DNA of 64,000 bases, taken from positions 186,001 through 250,000 of the forward strand of contig NZ_JAUZQF010000011.1 of the NCBI RefSeq assembly GCF_030718205.1, given 5' to 3'. This DNA is from Nonomuraea turcica (GTDB lineage: Bacteria; Actinomycetota; Actinomycetes; Streptosporangiales; Streptosporangiaceae). Both the position numbers and the translations under genes were made by a program. Within the stretch, counting starts at the first letter, position 1; the number at the start of each line of letters is the position of its first letter. The notes below the pieces were generated by a model that saw nothing but the letters and a program-made list of their open reading frames with translations, ran no database searches and was not told the DNA's origin. Of this stretch, positions 1-8,896 are shown piece after piece.

Positions 1-738
1 CTTCTGGCAGGCCGCGGTGGACGATGGCTGCAGGTAGGTCAGGCACCACGAGTCCTGGTCGCACTGGGTGTACGACGGGAGTTGGAAGACGCTCTTGCTG
101 AGGTCGGCGGGCGGGGTGAGTATCTTGTTCGACCAGGACCACTGCCGCAGGTACAGCGTGCTGCTGTACTGCTCCACCGTTTCCATGGCCCGGCGAGTGC
201 TGAAGCCGGAGGTGCTGCCGTAGCCGAAGCCGTGGGTGGCCTTGGTGTTGTACTTGAACTCGAGCTTGGCCAAGGTGCCGGCGGAGTTCGTGCTCACGTA
301 CCATTCCTCCGACCAGGAGCCGGAGGAGACGTTCCAGGTGATGTGCAGCACGTCGCCCGAGAGGCTGAAGGTGCCGGTCCGCTCCTCGGTGGGCGGGTCT
401 GTGTATGCGTGGGCGGTGCGCACGTAGCAGGGCAGCACCTTGTCGAAGGGCGCCGTCCGGTCGGTGCAGTTGGAGCTGCCCGCCAGCGTCCCAGTCTTCG
501 TGCGCGGGATCTCAGTGCGGCGCGCCTGCTCCCACGTCCAGGTGCGGGAGCTGACGGTGCCGCTGGTGGAGAAGGTGTACCAGGACAGGCGTCCCCAGTT
601 CTGGTACGCGCTGTCGGGGGTCAGGTGCGCCGTGGCGACCACGTAGTACGGCCTGCCGCCCGGCAGCGCCGCCGCGGCCTGCGCCGGGGATGCCGCGAGG
701 AGAGGTAACAGGAGTAGCGAGACAAGGAAGAGCCGCAT
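1..738 (-). CDS. Secreted protein of unknown function, 3' end outside window
   Basis: This reading frame runs from an ATG at 738 to the window edge, 246 codons without a stop, so the C terminus is missing. A GGAGG lies just upstream of the ATG. The N terminus is a clear Sec signal peptide (MRLFLVSLLLLPLLAASPAQA), with cleavage probably after about residue 21. The mature part is rich in Ser, Thr, Tyr and Trp and has scattered Cys residues, as in exported actinomycete proteins that form disulfides. I recognise no catalytic motif or family. Coding on this strand is supported by the signal peptide, the ribosome site and the unbroken frame; the overlapping plus-strand frames have none of these. 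Confidence 0.75.
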   Translation of the reverse strand, partial: MRLFLVSLLLLPLLAASPAQAAAALPGGRPYYVVATAHLTPDSAYQNWGRLSWYTFSTSGTVSSRTWTWEQARRTEIPRTKTGTLAGSSNCTDRTAPFDKVLPCYVRTAHAYTDPPTEERTGTFSLSGDVLHITWNVSSGSWSEEWYVSTNSAGTLAKLEFKYNTKATHGFGYGSTSGFSTRRAMETVEQYSSTLYLRQWSWSNKILTPPADLSKSVFQLPSYTQCDQDSWCLTYLQPSSTAACQK

Positions 739-879
739 GGAACCTCCGATTTCGGTCTGTGCCGGAACTCCATCTCTCGGCAAATATTAGCCGATCTTTG
801 ACTTACGGTCAGGACCCTAATTTGCGCGCACGGTAAGGTGATCCCAGCGGCCGGCCAGGAAGCCGGGGGCGAGGCGGGG

Positions 880-1170
880 CGGTACGTGAGGTCGCCGCCG
901 GGGGCACGGTCATCGATCCTGACGTGGTCCACCAGCTGCTGGTCCAGCATCGCGCGCACGATCCGCTGGACGCGCTCTCGCCACGCGAACGCGAGGTGCT
1001 CGCGCTGGTCGCCGAGGGCCGGTCGAACAGTGCGATCGCGCGCGCCTGTACGTGTCGGAGGCGCCGTGGCCAAGCACGTCACCGGCCTCTACACCAAGCT
1101 GAGCCTCGGCCCGGACGCCGACGATCACCGCAGGGTTCTCGCCGCGCTGACCTTTCTCCGCTCGCGCTGA
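880..1170 (+). pseudogene. LuxR/NarL-type response regulator, C-terminal remnant
   Basis: Three frames joined in order give the end of a NarL-type regulator. The first reads VREVAAGGTVIDPDVV, then LDALSPREREVLALVAEGRS and NSAIARA. After a one-base loss near 1040 comes LYVSEA, and after another near 1060 AVAKHVTGLYTKL followed by DDHRRVLAAL. This matches the linker, the LuxR helix-turn-helix and the tail of a common actinobacterial response regulator. The receiver domain with its phosphorylated Asp is absent, and the two shifts break the DNA-binding helix. It is a decayed fragment. No partner kinase is next to it. Confidence 0.7.
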
Positions 1171-1468
1171 CCTCGAAGCTGCATGGACGATTCGCAGTTC
1201 TGGTGTCCTCGGAGACAGCACTGGGGCCGTGACCCGGAGTCCTATCCCGAGCCGGAAACCCCCGTGGCGCTGGCCCGGTCGTATGAATGCTGATCCACCT
1301 GTCCCATACAGGCGGCGACCCACATCCCCTGAGGTGACCGGACCGTAACTCTGAGTGATTTGTCCAGGCGCTTCCCTTACGCGCCCTTGGCGCTGGACTG
1401 GTCTTATCCCGCTGCTCGCCATGGTGGTTGCGAACATTCCCCCAATTCGCACCGGAGTATGGGAGATC
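1171..1468. other. Intergenic region, promoter side of the SnoaL-like gene
   Basis: I see no gene here. The only structure noted is a short inverted repeat, CCTGT-5-ACAGG, at 1298-1312. The region probably carries the promoter of the secreted SnoaL-like gene that follows, but I cannot point to convincing -35 and -10 boxes. Confidence 0.3.
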
Positions 1469-2002
1469 ATGGTGAATCTTCGAGTTTCTACCTGCGCAGC
1501 CCTCGCCGCAGGAGCCGTTCTTCTCGTCACGGCCACGGGCGGCGGCCAGGCGACGGCCCAGACCCACGCGGCGCCCGCCGCAGCCAAGCCGGCCCAGCCA
1601 GCCGCCGCGGCCAAGCCGTCCAAGGCGCAGATCGCGGCACTCTTCATCACCTGGAACGCCGCCCTGACCAGCGGCGACCCCCGAAAGGTCGCCGACCTGT
1701 ACGCGCCCGGCGCCGTCCTTCTCCCCACCGCCTCACCCAAGATCCGTACCAACCGCGCGCAGATCGTGGACTACTTCGAGCACTTCCTGCAGAAGAAGCC
1801 GACGGGCAAGAAGATCCGTACCATCGTCAAGGTCCTGGACGCCGACACCGCGATCGACACCGGCCTGTACCGTTTCACCCTCACCGGCAAGGACGGCAAG
1901 AAGCAGGCGGTCGACGCCCGCTACACGTACCTGTACGAGAAGCGCGGCGGCAAGTGGCTGATCGTCAACCACCACTCCTCGGTGCTGCCGCCCGAAGCCT
2001 GA
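1469..2002 (+). CDS. Secreted SnoaL-like / SgcJ-EcaC family protein
   Basis: A 177-residue protein begins at ATG 1469 (MVNLRVSTCAALAAGAVLLV), chosen because it starts a typical signal peptide; GGGAG lies close upstream. After an Ala/Pro/Lys-rich linker (to about residue 50) comes a cone-shaped alpha+beta domain: an IAALFITWNAALTSGDPRKV helix, then LYAPGAVLLPT, and a C-terminal YTYLYEKRGGKWLIVNHHSS strand. This pattern is that of the SgcJ/EcaC and DUF4440 group of the NTF2 superfamily, often annotated as oxidoreductases without proof of activity. Export by a signal peptide is less usual for the family. Its last 38 bases overlap the 3' end of the convergent histidine kinase gene. Confidence 0.85.
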   Translation: MVNLRVSTCAALAAGAVLLVTATGGGQATAQTHAAPAAAKPAQPAAAAKPSKAQIAALFITWNAALTSGDPRKVADLYAPGAVLLPTASPKIRTNRAQIVDYFEHFLQKKPTGKKIRTIVKVLDADTAIDTGLYRFTLTGKDGKKQAVDARYTYLYEKRGGKWLIVNHHSSVLPPEA

Positions 2003-3323
2003 TCCGCACACACAGCCCGCCGCCGGGAGCGTCGCGCAAGGCGACGCTCCCACCGTCGTCGGTCACCAGTTGCTTGACGATAGCCAGGCCCAGGCCGGAG
2101 CCGGCCCGCCCGGTGAGTCCCCGGCCGCGCCAGAACCGGTCGAAGGCCCGGGCCTTCTCGGCCGGCGGCATGCCGGGCCCTTCGTCGAAAACGTCGAGCA
2201 CGACTTCGTCGCCGCGCGGCTCCACCCGCACCGTGATCGTGCCGCCGTCCGGAGAGACCTCCAGGGCGTTGGACAGGACGTTGTCCAGGACCTGGTCGAG
2301 ATGGCCGGGGCTGGCCATGACGAGAGGGCGGGGATCGGGCGGCCACGCGATCGTGAAGCGCACGCCCCGCTCTTCACCCGCCACGCGCCAGACGCCGAGG
2401 CGCTGCTCAACGATCTCGGCAAGCGGCAGCGGCTCGGCGGCGGTGGCCTCGCTCTCGGCCCTGGCCAGCACCAGCAGGCCGTTGACCAGGCGGCTCATGC
2501 GGACGACCTCGGCGGTCGCCTGCTCCACGTCCTCCCGTACGTACTCGTCGTCGACGCCGTCGGCGATGTTGTCCAAGGACAGCCGGAGCGCGGTGAGCGG
2601 CGTGCGCAGCTGGTGGGAGGCGTCGGCGACGAAGACCCGCTGGGCGTTGATCAGGGTCTCCAGCCGTTCAGCGCCAGAGTTCAGGGTCCTGGCGAGGGTC
2701 TGCGTCTCGGCCGGGCCGGTGACTGGGGAGCGGGCGGTGAGGTCGCCGTCGCCGAACTTGCTGGCCATCTCGTGCAGCTCGCGCAGCGGCCGGGTGAGCC
2801 GCCGCGCGGTGAGCGTCCCGAGCACCGCCGCCACCGCCAGCACGGCGGCGGCCAGGACCGCGCGGAAGCCCCAGACCTGCCACAACCGGTCGTTGAGCTC
2901 GCCGGGTGGGTAGACGATCCGTACCGCGCCGACGATCCGCCGGTCGGCGGCCCGCGCCGGCACCGTGACATAGAGCGAGGAGTCCCAGCGGACGGTGACG
3001 TCTCCCTGGAGCGCGCGGGTGAAGTCCGCGTCGCCGGCAGCCGTGGGCGCGGGCAGCGGCGGCACAGCGCCCCGGCGGAAGGAGATCACCTCGACCCTGC
3101 CGGGTGTCTCCTGCCCGTACGCCTCCGCCATGCGAGCCAGGGCCTGCCGGGCGGGTGCGTCGTCGTTGGCCAGCAGCAACGCCATCGTGGTGGCCTCGCG
3201 GCGGACGCCCAGCTCGATGTCCTCGCGCAGTTGCGTGGTCAGCGTGAAGGCGACGGGAACGGTGAAGGCCGCGAGCGCGACGGCGACCAGCAGCACATAG
3301 CTGACGATCAGCTGCCGGTTCAT
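1965..3323 (-). CDS. Sensor histidine kinase (HAMP-HisKA-HATPase)
   Basis: A 452-residue membrane kinase. One membrane helix lies at residues 6-28 and a second at about 153-175, enclosing a periplasmic-side sensor of about 120 residues. A HAMP segment follows (RRLTRPLRELHEMA), then a HisKA domain with the phospho-acceptor His237 in SHQLRTPLT. The ATPase domain shows the N box (Asn348 and Asn352), DEGPG at 380-384 and GSGLGLA at 408-414. The ATG at 3323 overlaps the stop of the response regulator by four bases (ATGA), so the pair is translationally coupled and should work together. The sensed signal is unknown. Its 3' end overlaps the convergent SnoaL-like gene by 38 bases. Confidence 0.95.
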   Translation of the reverse strand: MNRQLIVSYVLLVAVALAAFTVPVAFTLTTQLREDIELGVRREATTMALLLANDDAPARQALARMAEAYGQETPGRVEVISFRRGAVPPLPAPTAAGDADFTRALQGDVTVRWDSSLYVTVPARAADRRIVGAVRIVYPPGELNDRLWQVWGFRAVLAAAVLAVAAVLGTLTARRLTRPLRELHEMASKFGDGDLTARSPVTGPAETQTLARTLNSGAERLETLINAQRVFVADASHQLRTPLTALRLSLDNIADGVDDEYVREDVEQATAEVVRMSRLVNGLLVLARAESEATAAEPLPLAEIVEQRLGVWRVAGEERGVRFTIAWPPDPRPLVMASPGHLDQVLDNVLSNALEVSPDGGTITVRVEPRGDEVVLDVFDEGPGMPPAEKARAFDRFWRGRGLTGRAGSGLGLAIVKQLVTDDGGSVALRDAPGGGLCVRIRLRAAAPRSGG

Positions 3324-3994
3324 GGTGATCCGGGGCCGACGACGAGCCGGAAGCCGACACCCCGCACCGTCTCGATGGCGAGCACGCCGGCGAACTTGCG
3401 GCGCAGCGCCGCGACGTGCACGTCGAGGGTCTTGGTGGGGCCGAACCAGTTGGCGTCCCACACCGCTTCCATGATCTGCTCGCGGGTCATCAGCGCCCCC
3501 GGCTCTTCGGTGAGGAAGGCCAGCAGCTCGTACTCCTTGGGGGTGAGCGGCACCTCCTCGCCGTCGACGTACGCGCGGGCGGCTCTGCGGTCGACGCTCA
3601 GCCGGCCGTAGCGGTCAGGCGCGACTTCCACCTTCTCCTGCGGCGGCTTCACCCGCCGCATCACCGCCCTGATGCGGGCGATCACCTCGCGTACCCCGAA
3701 TGGCTTGGACACGTAGTCGTCGGCGCCGATCTCCAGCCCGACCACGCGGTCGGTCTCGTCGCTGCGCGCGCTGATCACAATGATCGGCACCTCGCCCCGG
3801 GCTCTCAGCGCACGGCACACGTCCAGGCCGTCCGTGTCGGGCAGCCCGAGGTCCAGCAGGACCAGATCGGCGGGCTCAGCCTGCAGCGCCGCCGCTCCGG
3901 TCGTGACCCAGACCACCTCGAACCCGTACCGCGTCAGGCCGCGGCGCAGCGATTCAGCGATCGGCTCGTCGTCTTCCACCAGCAGTACGCGCAC
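3320..3994 (-). CDS. OmpR/PhoB-family response regulator
   Basis: A 224-residue regulator and the first gene of the two-component operon. The receiver domain shows the acidic pair E8-D9-D10, the phosphorylated Asp48 in LVLLDLGLPD, and the conserved Lys97 in DDYVSKPFG. The C-terminal winged helix is typical of OmpR/PhoB proteins (LTPKEYELLAFL, then TLDVHVAALRRKF and ETVRGVGFRL). It should bind DNA after phosphorylation by the kinase encoded at 1965-3323. No target genes can be named; the immediate neighbourhood offers only the SnoaL-like gene and decayed genes. Confidence 0.96.
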   Translation of the reverse strand: MRVLLVEDDEPIAESLRRGLTRYGFEVVWVTTGAAALQAEPADLVLLDLGLPDTDGLDVCRALRARGEVPIIVISARSDETDRVVGLEIGADDYVSKPFGVREVIARIRAVMRRVKPPQEKVEVAPDRYGRLSVDRRAARAYVDGEEVPLTPKEYELLAFLTEEPGALMTREQIMEAVWDANWFGPTKTLDVHVAALRRKFAGVLAIETVRGVGFRLVVGPGSP

Positions 3995-4206
3995 AAGAGC
4001 ATCCCGGAAGTGCAGTCGCGGTTCGGATGACAGGGGAGTTTATGGCCTGCCTGGCGTATCCGGGCCGGTCGGCAGGGATGGTCGCGCCGCCTACGTTGAT
4101 GATCGGCGACCGGGCGTTTCGGCGCGGATGGAGCGCCCGCTGTCGGTGGGCATGTCGGGATCGGTCGACCAGGTCATCAACTGCTGCGCGCTACCCAGTC
4201 CCGTCT

Positions 4207-4736
4207 CTAGACACCTCCGATGCGGCTTTGCGCCGCTGGCACCACTCTGCCGATCGTAGTGGCGAGCGTGGCTCCGAGGACGCTGACGCCGACCAAGGTC
4301 AGCCAGATCGCGGCTGCCCCGCTGGACAGCAACCCGGAGAGCGCGACCGGAGCGACAGCTCCTGCGACAGTCACGGCGAGCTGATTGAGGGCCAAGTACC
4401 GGCCGCGGAGAGCGTCTGGGGCGCTCTCGGCAGCGACAGTCGAACCGGCACCAGCACCGCGAGGGCACCGATGAGCAACCAAGTCGCAGAGCCCCCGACA
4501 AGACCGACCATGCCCCAGCGCGGCAGCCGGGCCATCTGCGCACCCACTGTGCCCAGGATTATCGCCAGCAGGAACATGTCCGGCAGGAGAGCGGTCCCGT
4601 CGAGCTCTTCCTCCTGCATGTCCGCCCAGATGATGGCCGTGGGGATAATGCCCGTCACCAACCCGATGAGGGCTGCACGCCCCAGGACAGCTCTGGTCGA
4701 TAAATCCCGCATGTTCCTATTGTTGCCGCTGGCCAT
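4207..4736 (-). pseudogene. Decayed membrane protein / MFS transporter C-terminal remnant
   Basis: Two frames meet near 4440. The upstream one (from ATG 4736 or 4712) encodes three hydrophobic stretches ending LLIGALAVLVP. The downstream frame continues as TVAAESAPDALRGRYLALNQ and VALSGLLSSGAAAIWLTL, which is the usual C-terminal half of an MFS drug transporter, ending at 4207. A full MFS protein has about 400 residues, so much of the N-terminal half is missing and the rest is out of frame. Either one gene suffered a deletion and a frameshift, or two unrelated fragments were fused. The upstream part alone could still make a 121-aa membrane protein, but it has no good ribosome site. Confidence 0.55.
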
Positions 4737-4997
4737 GCCAAAACGAGTTCAGAACAACTCGATCGAGGGCGAAGGTGAGCTGGTCAGCCATCGCGGGAGA
4801 GCTGACCTTGTACTGATCAGCGGCCCGAACCCTCGGCGACGATGGTGTTGATCGAGCGGGGACTCGGGAAGCACAACCACCTTTCGCGAAGTGATCGCGC
4901 CCGCGTGGCCTGCTCTCGAGTGGGCGCGTCCAGGGCAGAGCACCGTCAGCCAAAGCCTCTCGTCTCGCGACACTACGCGCGCACTCCGCTAGACCGC

Positions 4998-5180
4998 CTA
5001 AAGCTGGCGTGTGGCGTGTTCGGCCAGGGCCTGGTAGATGCTGGCCGGGCATGGGTTACGACCTTTGCGCCCGCCGGTGGGGATGATCAGGTCGGGCTGG
5101 ATCTGTTCGACGGACTCGCGGGCGGCCCTTACGGCGTGGCCGGTCCACTTGGCGTGCCGGCGATCTGGGTGGCGAGGAAG
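4998..5180 (-). pseudogene. 3' fragment of an unidentified gene
   Basis: On the minus strand a frame ending at 4998 reads AKWTGHAVRAARESVEQIQP then DLIIPTGGRKGRNPCPASIY and QALAEHATRQL before the stop. Just upstream, in another frame, is ERLGFLATQIAGTP, suggesting a frameshift in the same decayed gene. The sequence looks protein-like (regular helices and an IPTGG loop), but I cannot assign the family. There is no start codon or ribosome site. The rest of 4737-5248 holds no gene that I can support. Confidence 0.35.
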
Positions 5181-5248
5181 CCGAGCCGCTCCGTTTGGCC
5201 GTTCGGGGGGTCGCCGCCGTGTGGAACGACTGACCGTACGTGGCTGGG

Positions 5249-5824
5249 TCAGCGGGTGGCGCTGAGCTGGTCGAGCAGCAGTGTCAGGCGGGCCTCGCGG
5301 CCTGAGGCGGGGAGTCGGCCGCCGCGGGACAGGACGATCAGCCCGTGCAGGGCGCTCCAGGCGACCTCCGTCAGGATCGCCGGGTCGCGGCCGTCGGCGA
5401 ACTGCGCGACCCCGGACAAAAGCGCCTGGAAGCCGTCCCGGAGCGGCTCCGGGGTGTCGTCCTGGCCGAACGGGAGGTCCACGGCCATCGTGAACATGGC
5501 GTCGTACAGCGCGGGATTCTCCTCGGCGAACGCCATGTAGGCCCTGGCCAGCCCTTCCAGCGCGGCCCGCGGCTCGCCCGTCCGGGTCGCGGCGCGCAGG
5601 CGTACGGCCAGTTCCGTGAAGCCCTCCAGCGCCACCGCCGCGACGATGGCGTCCTTGCCGGCGAAGTGGCTGTACAGGACCGGCTGGCTGTACTCGATCT
5701 CGTCGGCCAGGCGGCGGGTGGTAACGGCGTCCCAGCCCTCGGACTCGGCCAGCTTGCGGGCGGTCTTGACGATCAGGTCGTGGCGCTGGGCGCGTTCGCG
5801 TTCTCTGCGCTGCTGTGTGGACAC
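5249..5824 (-). CDS. TetR-family regulator, divergent from DUF4267 gene
   Basis: The protein has a TetR helix-turn-helix near its N terminus (RHDLIVKTARKLAESEGWDA, then TTRRLADEIEYSQPVLYSHF and AGKDAIVAAV) and a C-terminal ligand domain with FAEENPALYDAMF, a motif common in TetR_C proteins that sense hydrophobic compounds. I place the start at the GTG at 5824 (VSTQQRRERER, 191 residues); an upstream TTG at 5851 would put a likely operator inside the gene. It faces the DUF4267 gene across two copies of CTAGC-N3-GCTAG, so it probably represses both itself and that gene and the oxidase behind it. Confidence 0.88.
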   Translation of the reverse strand: MSTQQRRERERAQRHDLIVKTARKLAESEGWDAVTTRRLADEIEYSQPVLYSHFAGKDAIVAAVALEGFTELAVRLRAATRTGEPRAALEGLARAYMAFAEENPALYDAMFTMAVDLPFGQDDTPEPLRDGFQALLSGVAQFADGRDPAILTEVAWSALHGLIVLSRGGRLPASGREARLTLLLDQLSATR

Positions 5825-5833
5825 CCTCCAGAT

Positions 5834-5879
5834 GCTAGCACCGCTAGACAAGTGAGCGCCGTTAGGCTAGCGTCGCTAA
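5834..5879. promoter_or_regulatory. Putative TetR operators (two copies)
   Basis: Between the divergent TetR and DUF4267 genes lie GCTAGCACCGCTAG (5834-5847) and GCTAGCGTCGCTAA (5866-5879). Each has the form CTAGC-N3-GCTAR and they are 32 bp apart, about three helical turns. This arrangement fits two TetR dimers on one face of the DNA. Assignment to this TetR protein rests on position only. Confidence 0.6.
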
Positions 5880-5908
5880 TACTTCTAGCAACGATCGAAG
5901 GAGACGGC

Positions 5909-6268
5909 ATGGTTACCATCGCCACCTGGCTCGCCGGACTGATCGCCATCGGGATCATCCTCATCGGCATCCGCTTCCTGCTGCAGCCGGTCGCGTCGGC
6001 GGCGGGCTACGGGGTTCCCGTGTCCATGAACGCGTACCTGACCGTCAAGGGCGTACGGGACATCACGGCCGGGCTCGTCGTGCTCCCGGCCCTCGTGACG
6101 GGAAACCAGCACATGCTCGGTTGGCTGATTCTCGCCAGTGTGTTCGCCCCGCTGGGCGACATGGTCGTCGTGCTCAGGAACAAGGGTCCGCGGGCGGTGG
6201 CGTTCGGCGTCCACGGCCTCACCGCCGCGGTGATGGTGGTGATCGCGGCCATTCTCATCCTGGCGTGA
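5909..6268 (+). CDS. DUF4267 small membrane protein
   Basis: A 119-residue integral membrane protein with GAAGGAGA upstream of ATG 5909. It has four hydrophobic segments: residues 5-27, around 45-60, 70-85 and 98-118. The central GYGVPVSMNAYLTVKGVRDI and the DMVVVLRNKGPRAVAFGVHG stretch match the DUF4267 family, whose biochemical role is unknown. It sits between a divergent TetR gene and an FAD oxidase gene 109 bp downstream. That suggests a small inducible unit, possibly linked to redox chemistry of a compound sensed by TetR. Confidence 0.85.
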   Translation: MVTIATWLAGLIAIGIILIGIRFLLQPVASAAGYGVPVSMNAYLTVKGVRDITAGLVVLPALVTGNQHMLGWLILASVFAPLGDMVVVLRNKGPRAVAFGVHGLTAAVMVVIAAILILA

Positions 6269-6377
6269 TCGAGGTTTCGGGCCTAATCCTTGTCCGGGCT
6301 GGTCAGGGCGCCGTCCTTGCCGTAGTGCAGCACGGTATTCCTTCGCATTTTCTGAGAACTCGAAAAGGGAGACGACG

Positions 6378-7688
6378 ATGACGATCAACGATCTGCGCGG
6401 TGTCCTCAAGGGGCGCGTGCTCCTGGCCGATGACGACGGCCTTGAACAGGCGGCCACCGCGTGGAATCTGACCGTCAGGCAGCCGGTGGCGGCCGTGGCG
6501 GAGGCCGCGGATGCCGATGACGTGGCAGCGCTCGTGCGTTACGCGCGGCGGACGGGTATGACCGTGACCGCGCAGCCGAGCGGGCATGGCGCCTCGGGTG
6601 ATGTGGAAGGCCTGATCCTGTTGCGTACCGGCCTGCTGAACGAGGTGGAGGTACGCGCGGAGGAGCGCGTGGTCCGGGTGGGCGCGGGCGCGAAGTGGGG
6701 GCAGGTGCTGGCGGCGGCCGGTCCGCTGGGTCTGACTGGCCTGTCCGGCAGCGCGCCGGGGGTCAGCGTGACCGGCTACACCCTGGGCGGTGGGGTCGGC
6801 TGGTTCAGCCGCAAGTACGGCTTGGCCTCCGACAGCGTGCGGGCTATCGACATCGTGGACGCCGATGGCGAGCCGGGCCGGGTGACCGCCGAGTCCGATC
6901 CCGAGCTGTTCTGGGCGCTGCGCGGCGGTGGCGGGGACTTCGCGGTGGTGACCGCCCTCGAACTCGAGCTGTATCCCGCGCCAGTCCTGTACGGCGGGCG
7001 CGTGATCTGGCCGGAGCACCGGACCAGGGAGGTGTACGACGCGTTCCTGGAGATCACCGCCGAGGCGCCGCGTGAACTCAGTGTCTGGATCAACCGGCTC
7101 AAGCCACCCGGCGCGTCGCCGATGGTGACGCTGGATCTGGCCTACTTAGGTGAGGCGGCTCAGGGGGAGGACCTGCTGGCGCGCATCGACAAGATCGAGG
7201 GCGCGATCTTCGACAGCCGCGGCGTCGTCCCGGTTGCCGACCTGGGTGACATCGCCGCCGAGCCCACCGATCCGGCCCCATCCATCGCTCGCGCCGAGCT
7301 GCTCACCGGCCTGGACGCGGACGCGGTGGAGCTCCTGCTGGCCAAGCCGGTCGAACCGCTCATCAACGTGCAGATCAGGCACCTGGGCGGGGCGCTCGCC
7401 GAGCCGGGCGACGGGGCCGGTGCGAGCGGCGCAGTGGCTGAGCCGTACCTGCTCGGCCTGGTGGGTCTCGGCCTGCCGCACGCGGCCGATGCGACGCGCG
7501 CCAAGCAGGCCGAGGTCGTGGCCGACCTGGATGCCTACATCAGCGGCCGCAAGCCGTACACCCTGCTGTCCCCCGGTGAGACGGCGGCGAAGTCCTTCTC
7601 CGGCAGCGCGCTCGCGCGGCTGCGGGAGATCAAGCGGGCCCGTGACCCCCACAACGTGTTCCGCGCGAACTACCCGGTGCTCGGATAG
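6378..7688 (+). CDS. FAD-binding oxidoreductase (BBE-like, 6-hydroxynicotine oxidase type)
   Basis: A 436-residue flavoprotein with AAAGGGAGA before ATG 6378. Residues about 36-175 form the FAD-binding type 4 domain. His70 in QPSGHGASGD is at the place where related enzymes carry covalent FAD, and GYTLGGGVGWFSRKYG is the pyrophosphate-binding loop. The C terminus (KRARDPHNVFRANYPV) is the berberine-bridge signature. The usual second attachment Cys is not visible, so at most monocovalent FAD is expected. Such enzymes oxidise alcohols, amines or sugars with O2. The substrate is unknown. It is probably co-regulated with the DUF4267 gene just upstream. Confidence 0.92.
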   Translation: MTINDLRGVLKGRVLLADDDGLEQAATAWNLTVRQPVAAVAEAADADDVAALVRYARRTGMTVTAQPSGHGASGDVEGLILLRTGLLNEVEVRAEERVVRVGAGAKWGQVLAAAGPLGLTGLSGSAPGVSVTGYTLGGGVGWFSRKYGLASDSVRAIDIVDADGEPGRVTAESDPELFWALRGGGGDFAVVTALELELYPAPVLYGGRVIWPEHRTREVYDAFLEITAEAPRELSVWINRLKPPGASPMVTLDLAYLGEAAQGEDLLARIDKIEGAIFDSRGVVPVADLGDIAAEPTDPAPSIARAELLTGLDADAVELLLAKPVEPLINVQIRHLGGALAEPGDGAGASGAVAEPYLLGLVGLGLPHAADATRAKQAEVVADLDAYISGRKPYTLLSPGETAAKSFSGSALARLREIKRARDPHNVFRANYPVLG

Positions 7689-8136
7689 ATCGGTTCCCAG
7701 TTGGTCGGCCGCCTTGGTGTAGCGCTCGGTGATGCGCCGCTCGGCCGCACCGTGGTCGCTCAGCGCCGTAGCGACCTCTTGATGATGTTGCCCGGCGGAA
7801 GGCCGGCATCAAGCCGACTGCCGCTGCGGCTCCGGCGGCAAGTCCGGTTCGCACCGCCTCAATTCGAAGCTTGGCCCGCTCTAGTTCCGTCGGCACTTTG
7901 TCGGTCGTACTGAGCAGCCACGCGGTGGTGATCCAGATCGCTGTTCCTGCGGCGATGGCGGCGACGACCATCCAGAGTCCGGCCGCGAGGGGTCGAAGTG
8001 TGGGTAGTGATCCGGGTCTCCACCACCACCAGTTGGAGGCCAGTCTCTGTAGCAGGCGGTGGCCGAACCGCTCGTTGTCGTCTGTCGAGCGCTGGACGCT
8101 ATGTTGATCTCCAGGATGTGGCGACCCGACTGCCAC
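7689..8136 (-). pseudogene. Pentapeptide-repeat protein, N-terminal remnant
   Basis: The minus strand encodes a two-helix membrane anchor (WMVVAAIAAGTAIWITTAWL), then ELERAKLRIEAVRTGLAAGA and GLMPAFRR. A frameshift near 7795 moves the reading frame to QHHQEVATALSDHGAAERRI and TERYTKAADQLGTD, where the similarity stops at the end of the FAD oxidase gene. This is the conserved N-terminal region of actinobacterial pentapeptide-repeat proteins. The repeat domain itself is missing. The gene is therefore both frameshifted and 3'-truncated. Confidence 0.65.
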
Positions 8137-8144
8137 GCCTCAGA

Positions 8145-8606
8145 TCAGGGGTAGAGCGTGTAGGTCTTGGTGTTGTTGCACACGATCGTGCCCGGGAGGC
8201 AGCGCTTGGCCCTGATCGTAATCCGGTCGAGGTTGGTGCGGGTCGTGGACCATTTGAAGCTCTTGTGGCCCTTGTTCCGGCCGGCCTCCTTGTACCCGCC
8301 GTAAATTTCGTTGCCGTTGCTCTTCTTGAAGGAGACCTCGACCACGGTCGTCCAGACGTCGTTCTTGGTGTCCGTCACGCTGCCGCGCGCCTCGCCGTAG
8401 CCGTTGCTGCAGAGCTTCAGGACGTAGCTGACGAAGCCGTCCTTCGTGTTCAGCTTGCTCCACTTGTCCTTGCAGCCGGCCGAAGAGACGCTCGAGGAGG
8501 CGGTGGTGGTGGAGGCCGTGGCGGTCGTGGCCGGCGTCAGCACGGCGAAGGCCGCAGAGACCCCGACAACAGTGGCGAGCATCTTCGAGGGGGAGAGCTT
8601 CCGCAT
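8145..8606 (-). CDS. Small secreted protein of unknown function
   Basis: A 153-residue precursor with AAGGA upstream of the ATG at 8606. Residues 1-32 form a signal peptide (MRKLSPSKMLATVVGVSAAF) followed by a Thr/Ser-rich stretch. The mature protein has four Cys residues (in AGCKDKWS, VLKLCSNG, AKRCLPG and IVCNN), which could form two disulfides, and it ends in TYTLYP. It has many Lys, Thr and Asn residues and looks like a small beta-rich extracellular protein. No family recognised. It is one of a dozen small exported proteins in the window. Confidence 0.8.
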   Translation of the reverse strand: MRKLSPSKMLATVVGVSAAFAVLTPATTATASTTTASSSVSSAGCKDKWSKLNTKDGFVSYVLKLCSNGYGEARGSVTDTKNDVWTTVVEVSFKKSNGNEIYGGYKEAGRNKGHKSFKWSTTRTNLDRITIRAKRCLPGTIVCNNTKTYTLYP

Positions 8607-8784
8607 GAGATTCGATCCTTGTCAGTTAACGAGAACTTCGCGGTGCTCCGCCTGTGATCAGAACACCGCGAAGAATGCTAAACACCGGCGGTATAGCAGT
8701 GGTATGTCCACAGCATGTCGTGGGTCGAACCCCCTGCCCCGGTGGGAGCGGCCAGATATCTCTGAAGGCTCGCGGCCACTTACA

Positions 8785-8825
8785 GATCTGGCGCACATCT
8801 CGTGATGGTTACGATTCGATCTTGA
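8785..8825 (+). repeat. Left inverted repeat of the SnoaL/TetR cassette
   Basis: Begins GATCTGGCGCACATCTCG and ends TTCGATCTTGA. It pairs with 9955-9995 at 40 of 41 positions; the mismatch is at the 30th base. Confidence 0.85.
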
Positions 8826-8896
8826 ACGCTGGCCTTGGTCCGGATCGGCTAGGTGACGGGCGCACAGGGGTCACCCGAGGCAAATATGGTGGCGTT

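Noticed and set aside
1360..2913. A 517-codon plus-strand open frame
   Set aside because: It is antisense to the histidine kinase and in another frame of the SnoaL-like gene; its product is low-complexity Arg/Ser/Pro, as expected from GC-rich shadow frames.
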